From an uncultured Synechococcus sp. (GTDB lineage: Bacteria > Cyanobacteriota > Cyanobacteriia > PCC-6307 > Cyanobiaceae), in the NCBI GenBank assembly GCA_937930135.1, contig CALGVO010000191.1:1-25450 (forward strand): DNA of 25,450 nt, given 5' to 3'. How positions within the stretch are numbered: position 1 is the first letter of the stretch; each line of letters starts with the position of its first letter. Positions 7,518-14,570 of the stretch are shown here, one piece after another. The translations under genes were made by a program, and so were the position numbers. The notes below the pieces were generated by a model, which saw only the letters and a program-made list of their open reading frames with translations, ran no database searches and was not told where the DNA came from.

Positions 7518-7631
7518 TCAGCCCTGACGCTGCTTGTGCTTGGGGTTGGTGCAGATCACCATGACCCGGCCGTGGCGGCGAATCACACGGCACTTCTCAC
7601 ACATTTTCTTGACCGAGGCGCGCACCTTCAT
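7518..7631 (-). CDS. rpmJ: 50S ribosomal protein L36
   Basis: Very small (37 aa) large-subunit protein. Translation gives MKVRASVKKMCEKCRVIRR at the N-terminus and ICTNPKHKQRQG at the end. The zinc ribbon ligands C11, C14, C27 and H32 are all present, so this is the zinc-binding (C+) form. It lies between adk and rpsM, its usual spc/alpha operon position, though infA, often found just upstream, is missing. It has clear intergenic gaps on both sides (51 and 107 nt). Confidence 0.97.
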   Translation of the reverse strand: MKVRASVKKMCEKCRVIRRHGRVMVICTNPKHKQRQG

Positions 7632-7682
7632 GGGGTGTGGCTCTCCAAAATTCCAAACAGCTAACCTATCACAACGACCCGA

Positions 7683-8240
7683 TCAACCCCCTTGAAGGGT
7701 GGCTTCAAGCCGCTCGGTAATCGCCTCGATGCTGCCCTGCGCTTCCACCGAGTGGAGCAGACCCTGTTGACGGTAAAAGTCGATCAGGGGTGCCGTTTTC
7801 TCCCGGTAGACCTCCAGCCGATGGCGGATCACGGCCTCGGTGTCGTCGGCGCGGCCGCGCGCCAGCATGCGCTCGATCAGCACCGCATCATCGAGCTCGA
7901 GGAGCACCACCGCTTCGAGGGGTTGGTGGAGCTCCGCCAGCAGCGGGGTGAGGGCTTCCGCCTGGGCCACCGTGCGTGGAAATCCGTCGAGCAGCCAACC
8001 GCCTGTGCTGAGGCGGCCGAGCTGGCCTTTCACGATCGCCAAGACCAGCGCATCACTGACCAGCTCGCCGCGGTTCATCACCGCTTCAGCTTCCTGCCCC
8101 AGGGCGGTTCCGGCGGCAACCTCCGAGCGCAGCAGGTCGCCGGTGGAGAGATGCTGCATGCCATGGGCGGCACACAGTCGGGCCGCCTGGGTGCCCTTGC
8201 CGGCGCCGGGGGGGCCGAGGAAGAGGAGCCGTTGCTTCAT
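7683..8240 (-). CDS. adk: adenylate kinase (short-LID form)
   Basis: Catalyses ATP + AMP = 2 ADP in the cytoplasm. The 185-aa protein has the P-loop GPPGAGKGT at residues 9-17, the AMP-binding STGDLLRSEV, LLDGFPRT at 84-90, and RHRLEVYREKTAPLIDFY. The LID region after ERMLARGR is only a few residues long, as in other short bacterial adenylate kinases, and has no zinc cysteines. The frame stays open far upstream inside secY, but the protein clearly begins at the ATG at 8240. It is placed after secY, as in many bacteria. Confidence 0.97.
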   Translation of the reverse strand: MKQRLLFLGPPGAGKGTQAARLCAAHGMQHLSTGDLLRSEVAAGTALGQEAEAVMNRGELVSDALVLAIVKGQLGRLSTGGWLLDGFPRTVAQAEALTPLLAELHQPLEAVVLLELDDAVLIERMLARGRADDTEAVIRHRLEVYREKTAPLIDFYRQQGLLHSVEAQGSIEAITERLEATLQGG

Positions 8241-8296
8241 GGTCGAGAACGAGGATTCTGGAAATGGATGTGGCTGCCTGGTGGGCCAGGCGAGGG

Positions 8297-9616
8297 TCAC
8301 TGGCGCACGAGGCCTTCGTAACGCTGTGAGATCACATAGGTCTGCACCTGCTTGGCAGTGTCGATCGCCACGCCCACCAGGATCAGCAAGGAGGTGGCTC
8401 CCAGGCCCTGGAAGGTGGTGACACCCGTGGCCCTTTCGACAGCCGACGGAATGATGGCCACCGCCCCAAGAAACAGACCACCCAGCAAAGTGAGTCGGTT
8501 CTGGACGCCAGAGAGGTAAGCCGCCGTTGCGCTGCCTGGGCGCACGCCTGGAATGGCGACGCCCCCTTTCTTGAGGTTGCTGGCGATGTCGGTGGGATTG
8601 ACGGTGAGTGAGGCGTAGAAATAGGCGAAACCGAGGATCAGGGCGAAAAAGAGCAGGGCATAGGGCCAGGGATTGGCCGCGCTCGGATTGAGGGCACTGG
8701 CGGCTCGGATCAGGAGCGGGTTTTTGGTGACGTTGGCGATCGTGAGTGGCAGGAAGATCAGCGCGGAGGCAAAGATGATCGGCATCACGCCACCGGCATT
8801 GAGCTTCAGGGGCAGATAGCTCTGGCGACTGGGCAACAGGGCTGTGCCACCCACCTGGCGTTTGGCACTCACGATCGGCAGGCGCCGGGCTCCCTCCTGC
8901 ACAAAGATGATCCCCACGATCGTGACCAGGAACACGAGCACCAGCACGATGATGCCCACCACATCGTTGCGGTCTCCGGTCTGCGCTTTCTCGATCGTGG
9001 CCCCGAGGGCCTGGGGCAGGGTGGCCACGATGTTGAGGAAGATCACCAGGGAGGCGCCCTGACCGATGCCCCGTTCGGTGATCACTTCGCTGAGCCACAT
9101 CACCACCATCGAGCCGGTCACGAGCGCCAGGGCGGTCTGCACCACGAACACGGTGTCGCTGAGACCCTCCACCGCGTATTGCCGCAGGATCATCGCGAAC
9201 ACGATGCTCTGGATCAGGCCCCAGCCCAGGGCCACATACCGGGTGATCTGAGCGATCTTGCGTCGCCCCGCTTCCCCTTCATTCTTCTGGAGATCCTCGA
9301 GCTGGGGCAGGGCTGCGGTCAGCAGCTGCAGGATGATCGAGGCATTGATGAAGGGCAGGATGCCCAGGGCGAAGACGCCCAGGGTCGAGATGCCACCCCC
9401 CGTGAAGATGTCGAGGAAGCCGATCAACTGTCCTCCCTGCTGCAGGAACTGCTGGAAGGCGACCCGGTCGATGCCCGGCATGGGGATGTAGATCCCGAGG
9501 CGCACCAGCATGAGCAGGCCGAGCGTGGTGAGCACCCGGCTGCGCAGTTCCCTGTTCTGCACCAGTTGGGTGATCACCTCTCCGGCGCTGGGATTGCGTC
9601 CCCGACTGACGAACAT
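8297..9616 (-). CDS. secY: preprotein translocase subunit SecY
   Basis: Channel subunit of the SecYEG translocon, embedded in the plasma and thylakoid membranes. The 439-aa product has about ten hydrophobic segments, starting with VLTTLGLLMLVRLGIYIP. The plug-region motif GGGISTLGVFALGILPFI, the cytoplasmic RGIGQGASLVIF loop and the conserved ADIASNL-like TDIASNLKKGGVAIPGVRPG are visible. A TTG at 9649 would add 11 residues, but it lies inside the terminator-like U-run upstream, so I chose the ATG at 9616, which gives the conserved MFVSRGRNPSAGEVI. It lies between rplO and adk. Confidence 0.97.
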   Translation of the reverse strand: MFVSRGRNPSAGEVITQLVQNRELRSRVLTTLGLLMLVRLGIYIPMPGIDRVAFQQFLQQGGQLIGFLDIFTGGGISTLGVFALGILPFINASIILQLLTAALPQLEDLQKNEGEAGRRKIAQITRYVALGWGLIQSIVFAMILRQYAVEGLSDTVFVVQTALALVTGSMVVMWLSEVITERGIGQGASLVIFLNIVATLPQALGATIEKAQTGDRNDVVGIIVLVLVFLVTIVGIIFVQEGARRLPIVSAKRQVGGTALLPSRQSYLPLKLNAGGVMPIIFASALIFLPLTIANVTKNPLLIRAASALNPSAANPWPYALLFFALILGFAYFYASLTVNPTDIASNLKKGGVAIPGVRPGSATAAYLSGVQNRLTLLGGLFLGAVAIIPSAVERATGVTTFQGLGATSLLILVGVAIDTAKQVQTYVISQRYEGLVRQ

Positions 9617-9647
9617 GGATGAATGGTTGTGGAGTGGGCTGGATGCC

Positions 9648-9684
9648 AAAAAGCCGTCCGCAGACCGTAGTTCCGCGGACGGCT
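9648..9684 (-). terminator. intrinsic-terminator-like hairpin between rplO and secY
   Basis: A perfect 10-bp stem AGCCGTCCGC/GCGGACGGCT (9652-9661 with 9675-9684) surrounds a 13-nt loop. On the minus strand it is followed directly by five Ts (9652-9648). This is the classic intrinsic terminator layout in the direction of transcription. It sits in the 105-nt gap between rplO and secY, in the middle of the superoperon, so it probably acts as a partial terminator lowering secY expression relative to the ribosomal genes. Confidence 0.8.
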
Positions 9685-9721
9685 CAGACCTTAGATCTGC
9701 ACTGGCGACTGCGGTGCGGCC

Positions 9722-10174
9722 TCAGTCGAGCAGTTCGCAGCTGCCACCGGCGGCTTCGATCTTGGCGCGGGCGGAGGCGGTGAAGGCCGCAGCCTGCACG
9801 GTGAGTTTGGCCTTGAGGTCACCGTTGCCGAGGATCTTGAGGGGATGCTTCGGGCTGGTGACGATGCCGTCTTTGACGAGGGAGTCGAGGTTGACGGTGC
9901 TGCCGGCTTTGAGCTCGTTGAGTGCCGAGACATTCACCACCGTGAAGAATTTGGGATTCACCAAGGGGAAGTGCTTCAGCTTCGGCACCCGGCGGTAGAG
10001 GGGCATCTGGCCACCCTCAAAACCGGGGCGGGTGGGACGACCGGAGCGGGATTTCTGGCCACGCATGCCGAAGCCGCAGCTGGCGCCTTGGCCTGCGGCA
10101 ATGCCACGGCCTTTGCGCAGTTTGCGGCGTCGCGCGCCTTTGTTGGCCTGGAGAGAGTCGAGTCGGAGGGTCAT
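9722..10174 (-). CDS. rplO: 50S ribosomal protein L15
   Basis: Late-assembling large-subunit protein. The 150-aa product (E. coli 144) begins MTLRLDSLQANKGARRRKLRKGRG and contains the glycine-rich KGRGIAAGQGASCGFGMRGQKSRSG and FEGGQMPLYRRVPK typical of L15. It starts 6 nt after rpsE; rpmD, which separates these genes in many bacteria, is absent, as in cyanobacteria generally. It is followed by the terminator-like hairpin before secY. Confidence 0.97.
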   Translation of the reverse strand: MTLRLDSLQANKGARRRKLRKGRGIAAGQGASCGFGMRGQKSRSGRPTRPGFEGGQMPLYRRVPKLKHFPLVNPKFFTVVNVSALNELKAGSTVNLDSLVKDGIVTSPKHPLKILGNGDLKAKLTVQAAAFTASARAKIEAAGGSCELLD

Positions 10175-10180
10175 CGGGAA

Positions 10181-10825
10181 TCAGGAATAGATCTGCTCGA
10201 GGGAGATCCCCCGTTCCTTGGCGGTCTCCTTATGGGTGCGGAGCGCTTCGAGGGCCACCATGGCAGCCCGGGCATTGTTGAGGGGGGTTTTGCTGCCGAG
10301 CCGTTTGGCCAGCACGTTTTTGATGCCAGCCAGTTCCAGCACCGTGCGGATCGAGCCGCCCGCAATCACGCCGGTACCGGGAGCGGCGGGACGGATCAGC
10401 ACGCTGGCGGCGCCGTCGCGACCATTGGACAGGGTTGGGATGGAGTTGTGACGGGTGAGGGGCACCTTGACCAGATGCTTCTTGCCGTCGGCCACGCCCT
10501 TGCGCACGGCACCAATCACATCACCGGCCTTGCCAACACCGACGCCCACCTGACCGCGCTCGTTGCCGACCACGACGATGGCGCGGAAACTCATCTTCTT
10601 ACCGCCTTTCACGGTCTTGGAGACGCGGCGGATCTGCACAACGCGCTCTTGCCATTCGGAGTCACGCTCCTGGTTCCGGCGATCGCCGCGACGGCCGCCA
10701 CCACGTCGGTCGCGGTCGCCCCGGCCACCACCACGGCGCTGGTCCTGCTGGCCTTCTGCAGCTGCAGGAACATCGGACGCCGCCGGGATGTCGTTGGGGT
10801 TGGTCTGGGGGGTTGATTCGGTCAT
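10181..10825 (-). CDS. rpsE: 30S ribosomal protein S5 with Arg/Gly-rich N-terminal extension
   Basis: Small-subunit protein important for decoding accuracy and mRNA unwinding. At 214 aa it is about 45 residues longer than E. coli S5. Residues 1-28 are acidic and Pro/Ala-rich. Residues 29-51 are a run of RGGGR and RGD repeats. The S5 double-stranded RNA-binding domain begins near residue 58 (WQERVVQIRRVSKTVKGGKKMSFRAIVVVGN) and the C-terminal domain near 140 (ASVLIRPAAPGTGVIAGG). The start is the ATG at 10825, 13 nt after rplR. The basic extension may add RNA contacts. Confidence 0.97.
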   Translation of the reverse strand: MTESTPQTNPNDIPAASDVPAAAEGQQDQRRGGGRGDRDRRGGGRRGDRRNQERDSEWQERVVQIRRVSKTVKGGKKMSFRAIVVVGNERGQVGVGVGKAGDVIGAVRKGVADGKKHLVKVPLTRHNSIPTLSNGRDGAASVLIRPAAPGTGVIAGGSIRTVLELAGIKNVLAKRLGSKTPLNNARAAMVALEALRTHKETAKERGISLEQIYS

Positions 10826-10838
10826 GGTGAGAGCAGGG

Positions 10839-11207
10839 TCAGAAGTGCAGGCCCGCTTCCCGGGCGGCGTCGGCCAGGGCTTTCACCCGACCGTGATACA
10901 GGTTGCCGCCGCGATCGAAGACCACCTGTTGGATTCCTTTGGCGAGGGCACGCTTGGCCACCAGTTCACCGACAGCAATGGAAGCATCGCAGCTGCTGCC
11001 ATCGGCCTTGAGGCTGGTGCGCAGATCCTTGTCGAGCGTTGAGGCGGAGCAGAGGGTGCTCTGGGCCTCGTCGTCGATGACCTGGGCGTAGATGTGATTG
11101 TTGGAGCGGAACACCGCCAGCCGGGGACGATCGGCGGAACCGCTGAGATGACGACGCAGGCGCCGGTGGCGCTTTTGCGTCTGCTGTTTGCGGGAGGAGG
11201 TTGACAT
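10839..11207 (-). CDS. rplR: 50S ribosomal protein L18
   Basis: 5S rRNA-binding protein of the central protuberance. The 122-aa product has a strongly basic N-terminus (RKQQTQKRHRRLRRHL) followed by RPRLAVFRSNNHIYAQVIDD, the core of the family, and VVFDRGGNLYHGRVKALADAAREAGL at the end. It starts at the ATG at 11207, 33 nt after rplF. Standard spc-operon position between rplF and rpsE. Confidence 0.97.
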   Translation of the reverse strand: MSTSSRKQQTQKRHRRLRRHLSGSADRPRLAVFRSNNHIYAQVIDDEAQSTLCSASTLDKDLRTSLKADGSSCDASIAVGELVAKRALAKGIQQVVFDRGGNLYHGRVKALADAAREAGLHF

Positions 11208-11240
11208 GGTGAGGGTTGCGGAAGGTGATCTGGCAGGGGC

Positions 11241-11780
11241 TTATTTCTTGCCCGACTTGCCGGCCTTGCGCAGGATGCGCTCGCCCGCGTATTTGATGCC
11301 CTTGCCCTTGTAGGGCTCAGGTGGGCGGATGGCCCGAATCTTGGCGGCCTCATTGCCCACCAGCTCCTTGTCGGTGCCGGACACGGTGACGTTGGTGTTG
11401 TTTTCCACCGCAAACGTGATGCCTTCGGGCGGAACCATCTCAATGGGATGGCTGTAGCCGGCGCTGACCACGAGGGTTTTGCCTTTCACCTGGGCGCGGT
11501 TACCCACGCCGACGATCTCAAGCTTTTTGGTGAAGCCGGTGCTGACGCCTTCGACCATGTTGGCCACCAGGGTGCGACAGAGGCCGTGACGTTCCCGTGA
11601 CTTGCGCTTCTCGCTGCTGGGAGCCACGACCAGGGTGTTCTCCACCTGGCTGATGGTCACACCATCGGGCAGGGTGCGCTTGAGTTCGCCCTTCGGACCC
11701 TTCACGGTGACGGCGAGCCCATCGAGGCTCACGCTCACCTTGTCGGGAATGGGGATGGGGGATTTACCGATACGAGACAT
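11241..11780 (-). CDS. rplF: 50S ribosomal protein L6
   Basis: Large-subunit protein near the factor-binding site. The 179-aa product begins MSRIGKSPIPIPDKV and shows VKGPKGELKR, LVANMVEGVSTGF and the C-terminal signature RPPEPYKGKGIKYAGE. It carries the usual two repeated alpha/beta domains. It starts 15 nt after rpsH and is followed by rplR. Confidence 0.98.
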   Translation of the reverse strand: MSRIGKSPIPIPDKVSVSLDGLAVTVKGPKGELKRTLPDGVTISQVENTLVVAPSSEKRKSRERHGLCRTLVANMVEGVSTGFTKKLEIVGVGNRAQVKGKTLVVSAGYSHPIEMVPPEGITFAVENNTNVTVSGTDKELVGNEAAKIRAIRPPEPYKGKGIKYAGERILRKAGKSGKK

Positions 11781-11795
11781 GGTTCTGGCTCCGGA

Positions 11796-12197
11796 TCAAT
11801 AGACGTAGCAGAGCACTTCACCGCCCACACCCTGTTTACGGGCATCGCGGTCGCTCATCACACCTTTGGAGGTGGAGATGATCGCCACCCCAAGGCCACC
11901 GAGCACCTTGGGCAGGCCTCGGGTGTTCTTGTAGATGCGCAGACCAGGTTTGCTGACGCGCTGCATGGAGCGAATCGTGGGCTGGCGGTGCTTGCCGCTG
12001 TATTTCAGTTCAAGGACGAGATGGGTTTGAACACCCTCGCCTTCCTCACTGATTTCAGCGATGAAGCCTTCCTGTTGCAGCACCTTGGCGATGCTGCGGG
12101 ACATCCGGGAGGCCGGAACTTTGGTGGATTGGTGACGCTTCTCACTCGCATTGCGAATGCGAGTGAGCATGTCGGAAATAGGGTCGTGGTTGGCCAT
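11796..12197 (-). CDS. rpsH: 30S ribosomal protein S8
   Basis: Primary 16S rRNA-binding protein; in E. coli it also represses the spc operon by binding its mRNA. The 133-aa product begins MANHDPISDMLTRIRNA and ends with the conserved GLGVAIISTSKGVMSDRDARKQGVGGEVLCYVY. It starts 18 nt after rplE; rpsN, which often lies between them, is absent. I could not identify an S8-like binding site upstream of rplE. Confidence 0.98.
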   Translation of the reverse strand: MANHDPISDMLTRIRNASEKRHQSTKVPASRMSRSIAKVLQQEGFIAEISEEGEGVQTHLVLELKYSGKHRQPTIRSMQRVSKPGLRIYKNTRGLPKVLGGLGVAIISTSKGVMSDRDARKQGVGGEVLCYVY

Positions 12198-12215
12198 GGT
12201 GGGTCCGAGGGGGGC

Positions 12216-12755
12216 TCAGTTGCTGCGGAATGGCATTCCCATCTCGCGGAGGAGGGCCCGGCCCTCTTCATCCGTGCGGGCAGTGGTCACGATGGTGATG
12301 TCCATGCCCCTGATGGCGTCGATCTTGTCGAAGGAGATCTCCGGGAAGATGATCTGTTCCCTCACCCCCAGGGTGTAATTGCCACGTCCGTCGAAACTCT
12401 TGGGGCTGACGCCGCGGAAGTCGCGGATCCGGGGCAGCGCCAGGTTGATCAGACGCTCCAGGAAGGCATACATCCGTTCACCGCGCAGGGTCACAGCACA
12501 GCCGATCGGCATGCCCTGGCGGATCTTGAAACCGGCGATCGCTTTCTTGGCACGGGTGACCACCACCTTCTGGCCGGTGATCTGGGCCAATTCGCTCACC
12601 GAGGCCTCGAGAGCCTTGGCGTTCTGGGCGGCTTCGCCGAGTCCCCGGTTGACGGTGACCTTCACCACCTTGGGAACTTCATGGATGTTGGAGAGACTCA
12701 GATCCTTCAGCAATTTGGGCTGAATGGTCTCCCGGTAGCGCTGTTTGAGTGACAT
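12216..12755 (-). CDS. rplE: 50S ribosomal protein L5
   Basis: 5S rRNA-binding protein that forms bridge B1b to S13 and touches P-site tRNA. The 179-aa product has VPKVVKVTVNRGLGEAAQNAK, QKVVVTRAKKAIAGFKIRQGMPIG and the C-terminal DFRGVSPKSFDGRGNYTLGVREQIIFPEI, all diagnostic. The length equals that of E. coli. It starts at the ATG at 12755, 49 nt after rplX. Confidence 0.98.
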   Translation of the reverse strand: MSLKQRYRETIQPKLLKDLSLSNIHEVPKVVKVTVNRGLGEAAQNAKALEASVSELAQITGQKVVVTRAKKAIAGFKIRQGMPIGCAVTLRGERMYAFLERLINLALPRIRDFRGVSPKSFDGRGNYTLGVREQIIFPEISFDKIDAIRGMDITIVTTARTDEEGRALLREMGMPFRSN

Positions 12756-12804
12756 GGCTGGGGATAAGGGACTTCTGGGCTTGGTCAGAAGACGGGACGG
12801 GTGA

Positions 12805-13161
12805 TCAATCGATCACTTCGCCGGTTTTCTTGAGACGACGTTTTTTACTGCCGTCTTTCTCGGTCACCATCTCGACACGGCTGGCGACCTTCTGGCTGGT
12901 GGAATACAGCATCACGTTGGAGGCGTGCAGGGACGCTTCTTCCGTGACGATCCGGCCTGACTCACCCTCCTGGGTGGGTTTGACGTGACGGGTGCGCAGG
13001 TTGACGCCCTGGACCACAACGCGGTTCTCGTAGGGCAGGGTGCGGAGCACTTCACCTGTTTTGCCCTTGTCCTTCCCGGAGATCACCTGCACGGTGTCGC
13101 CCTTGCGCAGCCGCATCTTGATGCGCTGGCTGCTGCTGGATTTGGGGGTTGCTGTTGCCAT
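12805..13161 (-). CDS. rplX: 50S ribosomal protein L24
   Basis: Assembly-initiating large-subunit protein at the tunnel exit. The 118-aa product has the KOW motif RLRKGDTVQVISGKDKGKTGEVLR near residue 20, then VVVQGVNLRTRHVKPTQEGESGRIV. It is somewhat longer than E. coli L24 (104 aa), with a Ser/Thr-rich N-terminus and a basic C-terminal tail (KKRRLKKTGE). The ATG lies one base after the rplN stop, preceded by an unusually long Shine-Dalgarno sequence inside the end of rplN. Confidence 0.97.
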   Translation of the reverse strand: MATATPKSSSSQRIKMRLRKGDTVQVISGKDKGKTGEVLRTLPYENRVVVQGVNLRTRHVKPTQEGESGRIVTEEASLHASNVMLYSTSQKVASRVEMVTEKDGSKKRRLKKTGEVID

Positions 13162-13162
13162 T

Positions 13163-13528
13163 TCAGATCACCTCCGGGGCGAGGGAGACGATTTTGGTGA
13201 AGTTGCGCTCGCGCAGCTCACGCGCCACAGGACCGAAGACGCGGGTTCCGCGAGGGTTGTTGTCGGCGTTGATGATCACCGCTGCGTTGTCATCGAAACG
13301 GATCGAGTTGCCCGTGTCGCGACGCAGGGTGGCCTTGGTGCGCACCACCACAGCCTTGACCACATCTGACTTTTTCACGCCCATGTTGGGCATGGCGTCC
13401 TTGACGGCGGCCACGATCACATCGCCCACGTGGGCGTAGCGACGGTTGCTGCCCAGCACGCGGATGCACTGGATGCGCTTGGCGCCACTGTTGTCAGCGA
13501 CGGTGAGGAATGTTTCCTGCTGAATCAC
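13163..13528 (-). CDS. rplN: 50S ribosomal protein L14
   Basis: Large-subunit protein that forms bridges B5/B8 with 16S rRNA. The 121-aa product begins MIQQETFLTVADNSGAKRIQCIRVLG and has VIVAAVKDAMPNMGVKKSDVVKAVVVRTK and DNNPRGTRVFGPVARELRE. The start is GTG at 13528, overlapping the rpsQ TGA by 4 nt (GTGA). A good Shine-Dalgarno GGAGGTG lies in the last codons of rpsQ. The overlap implies coupling with S17 synthesis. Confidence 0.98.
   Translation of the reverse strand: MIQQETFLTVADNSGAKRIQCIRVLGSNRRYAHVGDVIVAAVKDAMPNMGVKKSDVVKAVVVRTKATLRRDTGNSIRFDDNAAVIINADNNPRGTRVFGPVARELRERNFTKIVSLAPEVI
13166..13175 (-). promoter_or_regulatory. extended Shine-Dalgarno of rplX inside the rplN 3' end
   Basis: On the minus strand, GGAGGTGATC lies 4 nt before the rplX ATG. 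It is complementary over ten bases to the conserved 3' end of bacterial 16S rRNA (GATCACCTCC). The same bases are the last sense codons of rplN (Glu-Val-Ile), so the ribosome terminating on rplN covers it. Confidence 0.75.
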
Positions 13529-13845
13529 TTCGACACCTCCTCTTGGGCGGCTTCGGCCCTGGCGGCACTGGCTTCCGCCTTGGCGGCTTCCGTCTCTGCC
13601 TTGGCACTGTGGCTGAGCACTTCGGCAATGGCCCAGCGCTTGTGGCGACTGAGCGGGCGGGTCTCGGTGATCCGAACCCGGTCGCCGACGCGGCAGCTGT
13701 TGTCTTCGTCGTGAGCCTTGTAACGGGTGGTGCGGCTCACCGTCTTCTTGTAGATGGGATGGGGGAAGCGGTTCTCCACCGCCACCACCACCGTTTTGTC
13801 CATCTTGTCGCTGACGACGGTGCCGACCCTTTCCTTGGTTGCCAT
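13525..13845 (-). CDS. rpsQ: 30S ribosomal protein S17 with C-terminal extension
   Basis: Primary 16S rRNA-binding protein of the small-subunit body. Residues 1-80 are the S17 OB-fold, with RVGTVVSDKMDKTVVVAVENRFPHPIY, KAHDEDNSCRVGDRVRITETRPLS and KRWAIAEVL. Residues 81-106 are an Ala/Glu/Lys-rich tail, predicted helical, not present in E. coli S17 (84 aa). A clear Shine-Dalgarno TAAGGAG precedes the ATG at 13845. It overlaps rplN by 4 nt and follows rpmC by 20 nt. Confidence 0.97.
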   Translation of the reverse strand: MATKERVGTVVSDKMDKTVVVAVENRFPHPIYKKTVSRTTRYKAHDEDNSCRVGDRVRITETRPLSRHKRWAIAEVLSHSAKAETEAAKAEASAARAEAAQEEVSK

Positions 13846-13865
13846 GTCTGGTTCTCCTTAGGGGA

Positions 13866-14075
13866 TCAGGAAGCGGCGGAGCGCTGGCGCTCCGCTTGCA
13901 CCGTCAACAGTTGGGCCAGCTTGATGCGGCTTTCCTTGAAACGGTGCGTGTTGGTCAGCTGGCGCGTGGCTTGCTGAAAGCGCAGGTCGAACAGCTCGCG
14001 GCGCAGGCCATTGATCTGTTCGGTGATGTCTGCGTCGGTGAGCTGGCGCAGCTCGGATGCATTAGGGCGTGCCAT
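13866..14075 (-). CDS. rpmC: 50S ribosomal protein L29
   Basis: Small coiled-coil-like protein at the polypeptide tunnel exit, near the trigger factor and SRP docking site. The 69-aa product shows LRQLTDADITEQINGLRRELFDLRFQQATRQL, the family core. It starts 2 nt after the rplP stop, with a GGAGG in the rplP 3' end, and is followed by rpsQ. Confidence 0.96.
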   Translation of the reverse strand: MARPNASELRQLTDADITEQINGLRRELFDLRFQQATRQLTNTHRFKESRIKLAQLLTVQAERQRSAAS

Positions 14076-14077
14076 CG

Positions 14078-14554
14078 TCAGGCCTCCACGGTTGCGGTGG
14101 ACGCAGCCTTGGCATCACTGCCTGAGGCGGCGCTCTCCTGGTCGTCCAGGGAGATGAACTTGGTTTTCACGGGCAGCTTGTATTGCGCCAGGCGCATGGC
14201 TTCCCGGGCGATGGACTCGGTGATTTCCGCACCACCCATTTCGAACAGCACCCGCCCCGGCTTGATCACAGCCACCCAGAATTCCGGGTTGCCCTTACCG
14301 GAACCCATGCGGGTTTCGGCGGGGCGCATCGTGATCGGTTTGTCGGGAAAGATTCGGATCCAGATCTTGCCGCCACGCTTGACGTGGCGGGTCATGGCGC
14401 GACGACTGGCCTCGATCTGGCGCGAGGTGATCCAGCCGCATTCCTGGGCCTGCAGCGCGAACTGACCGAAGGCAATCGTGTTGCCTCGGGTGGCGACGCC
14501 GCGCATGCGGCCGCGCTGCTGCTTGCGGAATTTGACGCGTTTTGGACTCAGCAT
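14078..14554 (-). CDS. rplP: 50S ribosomal protein L16
   Basis: Large-subunit protein near the A site and 5S rRNA. The 158-aa product begins MLSPKRVKFRKQQRGRMRG and shows FGQFALQAQECGWITSRQIEASRRAMTRHVKRGGKIWIRIFPDKP and MGSGKGNPEFWVAVIKPGRVLFEM. The last 20 or so residues are an Ala/Ser/Thr-rich extension beyond the E. coli protein (136 aa). A Shine-Dalgarno AGGAGG precedes the ATG, 16 nt after rpsC. Confidence 0.98.
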   Translation of the reverse strand: MLSPKRVKFRKQQRGRMRGVATRGNTIAFGQFALQAQECGWITSRQIEASRRAMTRHVKRGGKIWIRIFPDKPITMRPAETRMGSGKGNPEFWVAVIKPGRVLFEMGGAEITESIAREAMRLAQYKLPVKTKFISLDDQESAASGSDAKAASTATVEA

Positions 14555-14570
14555 GGTTCAGGCCTCCTGT

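Noticed and set aside
9617..9649. N-terminal extension of SecY from a TTG at 9649
   Set aside because: The TTG lies in the T-tract of the terminator-like hairpin, and the conserved SecY sequence starts at the ATG at 9616.
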